NCBI GenBank assembly: GCA_947074145.1
Contig: CAMTOJ010000011.1
Coordinates: forward strand, 1 to 64,000
Length of the DNA: 64,000 nucleotides
Direction of reading: 5' to 3'
From: an uncultured Bacteroidales bacterium
Lineage (GTDB): Bacteria > Bacteroidota > Bacteroidia > Bacteroidales > JAUNSR01
Positions 61,999 to 64,000 of this stretch are shown here, piece after piece. Numbering within the stretch: position 1 is the stretch's first letter; each line of letters starts with the position of its first letter. Below the pieces are notes generated by a model. It saw only the letters and a list, made by a program, of their open reading frames with translations. It ran no database searches and was not told the DNA's origin. The position numbers and the translations under genes were made by a program.

Positions 61999-63462
61999 CT
62001 ATTTTTTCCAAAAAGATGGTGTCAAAAGCAAAAGGACGGTAAATAATTCAAGACGTCCTACAAGCATAAGAAAAGACAAAAACCATTTCGCCATATCCGG
62101 TATTTCGGAGAATCCACCCGACGGTCCAGTTATTCCAAGTCCCGGCCCCACATTGCTTATACATGTAATGCTCGAACCTATTGCTGTGGAAAAGTCAAGT
62201 CCTAAGGTCACAAGAAACAATACACTTAATATTGCAAGCATTACATATACAAAAATAAAAGCAAGCACTTTGCTAACAATATCAAACGATATTAATGATG
62301 AATTTATCCTTACCGGCACTATTGCTCGGGGATGAATCTGACGATATAATTCATTTATTGTGTTCTTTAAAAGAACCATTATTCTAATAAGTTTTATACC
62401 GCCACTGGTTGAACCGGCACAAGCTCCCATCGCCATTATTATTAAAGTCAATACCCAAAATATGGGACCCCAACTTACATAATCGGCATTAATACCGGCA
62501 AATCCGGTTGTTGTTAAGATCGAAACTACATGAAATAATGATGCTCTGACAGTTCCTTCAAATGTTGAATTCTGAGATGTGTAATAGAATGCACCCGTAA
62601 AGAGAGCAACAAATACAAGTATCACCAACATATACCATCTAAATTCCTCATCTTTTCCAAACCTTTCACCCTTTCCTGTGAGAAGAAAATATACTAATGT
62701 AAAGTTTGTTCCGGCGATTATCATAAAGAATATTATCACATATTCCAAATAAGCTGAATCCCAATACGATATACTTGCTTGTTTTGTTGAATATCCGCCT
62801 GTCGCAAGAGTTGTAAAAGAGTGACAAATCGCATCAAACAACGACATTGGCCCTACCCAAAGAAAAAGGGCACAAATCATTGTTATAATAAAATATATAT
62901 ACCACAATCGTTTTGCAGTATGCTGTATTCGCGGTCTTATCTTATCGTGTGTCAATCCGGGCACTTCGGCATTGAAAAGCTGTATACCTCCCGAACTGAA
63001 CATCGGCATCAGGGCAAGTGTAAACACAATTATTCCCATTCCACCTAACCACTGTATAAGACTTCGCCAAAACAATATTCCGTGAGGAAGCGAATCAATA
63101 TCGGTTAATATCGATGCTCCGGTTGTTGTAAATCCTGACATTGTTTCAAAAAAAGCATTAGAAACACTGCTGATAGCACCGCTTATAAGAAAAGGAAGCA
63201 TTCCAAAAAAAGAGAATATTATCCAGGAAATAGATACTATAAAATAGCCCTCTCGTTTACTTATATTATTCTCAAATTTTCTCCCTTTGTAAAATAGAAA
63301 GCCCCCGAATGTTGCCGTTATAGCTGTAGAGATTATAAAGGCAAAAAGATCGGATTCTGCATATATCAATGATACAACTCCCGAGAGAAGCATAAACAAT
63401 GACTCTATCAAAAGAAGAATACCAAGAATTCTCAATATTAATTTAAAATTGAATTGTATCAT
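61999..63462 (-). CDS. trkH: Trk potassium uptake system membrane subunit TrkH
   Basis: The 487-residue membrane protein has the TrkH/KtrB layout of four M1-P-M2 units with selectivity-filter loops including SGFTTTGASIL (about 112-122), TTLATGGYSTKQ (about 215-226), LTTTGFAGIN (about 315-325) and ISNVGPGLGI (about 437-446). It forms the K+ channel subunit, regulated by TrkA, whose gene lies 37 bp upstream on the same strand. It is full length. Confidence 0.96.
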   Translation of the reverse strand: MIQFNFKLILRILGILLLIESLFMLLSGVVSLIYAESDLFAFIISTAITATFGGFLFYKGRKFENNISKREGYFIVSISWIIFSFFGMLPFLISGAISSVSNAFFETMSGFTTTGASILTDIDSLPHGILFWRSLIQWLGGMGIIVFTLALMPMFSSGGIQLFNAEVPGLTHDKIRPRIQHTAKRLWYIYFIITMICALFLWVGPMSLFDAICHSFTTLATGGYSTKQASISYWDSAYLEYVIIFFMIIAGTNFTLVYFLLTGKGERFGKDEEFRWYMLVILVFVALFTGAFYYTSQNSTFEGTVRASLFHVVSILTTTGFAGINADYVSWGPIFWVLTLIIMAMGACAGSTSGGIKLIRIMVLLKNTINELYRQIHPRAIVPVRINSSLISFDIVSKVLAFIFVYVMLAILSVLFLVTLGLDFSTAIGSSITCISNVGPGLGITGPSGGFSEIPDMAKWFLSFLMLVGRLELFTVLLLLTPSFWKK

Positions 63463-63499
63463 TTCTATTAAAAATTATCCATTTAAAATTTCAAGATTA

Positions 63500-64000
63500 T
63501 TAATTGAATAGTTTTTCGATCTTCTTAATTGCAGTATTAAGGCAAAAAACAAGAACATGATCGTAAGGGAAAATCTGAGTATCTCCATTTACCACCATTC
63601 CCACTCCGTTTCTAACCAATCCACCAATTGTTAAATCCTTTGGAAGATTAAGATCTTTTACCGCATGCTGTGTGATTTTTGATCCCGGTTTTGCAACCAA
63701 CTCGGCAACCTCAGCATTTGAAAGTGCAAGACATTTAACGTTCGAAACGTCCGATGTCAATAAAAGCTGATAGATACGACTTGCTGCAATAAGTTTTTTA
63801 TTGATTACAGTACCAATATTCAACGATTCAGCTGTATCTATATATGTAAGGTTTTCAACTTCGGCAATAGTCTTTTTTACTCCATATTGTTTTGAATTCA
63901 AACAAGCAAGGATATTTGTCTCTGAGCTGTCGCTTAATGCAATAAAAGCTTCACACTCCTGCAACCCCTCTTCTCTTAGCAATTCCGGATCACGTCCGTC
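63500..64000 (-). CDS. trkA: Trk system regulator TrkA, C-terminal part (cut by window edge)
   Basis: The frame is open from the window's end, so the true start lies outside (an internal TTG at 63982 is not a start). About 166 residues are visible: the end of one Rossmann unit (CEAFIALSDSSETNILACL), then a TrkA_C domain (ALSNAEVAELVAKPGSKITQHAVKDL, given in part, and GLVRNGVGMVVNGDTQIFPYDHVLVF). TrkA binds NAD(H)/ATP and gates TrkH, encoded directly downstream. Confidence 0.94.
   Translation of the reverse strand, partial: DGRDPELLREEGLQECEAFIALSDSSETNILACLNSKQYGVKKTIAEVENLTYIDTAESLNIGTVINKKLIAASRIYQLLLTSDVSNVKCLALSNAEVAELVAKPGSKITQHAVKDLNLPKDLTIGGLVRNGVGMVVNGDTQIFPYDHVLVFCLNTAIKKIEKLFN

Overview
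The window is AT-rich DNA from a member of the Bacteroidales (phylum Bacteroidota). Supporting signs are promoters of the form TAnnTTTG (once with a TTTG box 19 bp upstream), no consistent Shine-Dalgarno sequences, a CarboxypepD_reg-type TonB receptor, DUF4837 and DUF4250 proteins, an LptE-SecG neighbourhood under a sigma-54 activator, a DAHP synthase/chorismate mutase fusion, and a conjugative-transposon TraM remnant. The genus cannot be fixed from this. No rRNA, tRNA, CRISPR array or intact insertion sequence was seen.

Left part (1-14.9 kb): a truncated traM C-terminus at the edge, then nfeD-floA and a TPR/PD40 surface protein, a nucleoside phosphorylase, a ClC channel with an RCK_C-like tail, a large secreted multidomain protein, and a beta-helix lipoprotein next to a TonB-dependent receptor. 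Middle left (14.9-29.3 kb): a LytTR regulator with its LytS-type kinase, a TolC/MFP/RND efflux operon ending in a PII-like protein, a lone HPt protein beside a hybrid kinase with two receiver domains, DUF4250, and a GH35 beta-galactosidase. Centre (29.6-43.9 kb): a flavoprotein, the minus-strand group EBP-lptE-TPR-secG, and a minus-strand block rlmN-DUF4837-pdxA-nucleotidyltransferase-ATP-grasp-CDP-alcohol phosphotransferase-flippase-like-HAD, followed by inositol-phosphate synthase and an acyltransferase. That block looks like a Bacteroidota inositol-lipid pathway with extra enzymes.

Right part (44-64 kb): a metallo-hydrolase/flavoprotein pair whose decayed second copy lies 5-6 kb away, an AraC-controlled redox operon (exported flavin reductase, CMD-ABM fusion, aldo/keto reductase), and an accessory island with two orphan Rhs C-terminal toxin cassettes (an HExxH metallopeptidase and a JAB-like metallopeptidase) among paralogous small exported proteins. 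Beyond this is an aromatic amino acid operon, pheA-aminotransferase-DAHPS/CM-tyrA. The window ends with a Crp/Fnr regulator, an unknown gene behind a palindromic operator, trkH and a partial trkA.

The most striking signal is the leader of the aromatic operon. A consensus promoter drives a 27-codon leader peptide with nine Phe/Tyr codons in ten, followed by a strong intrinsic terminator and a competing antiterminator. This is a complete ribosome-mediated attenuator for Phe/Tyr.
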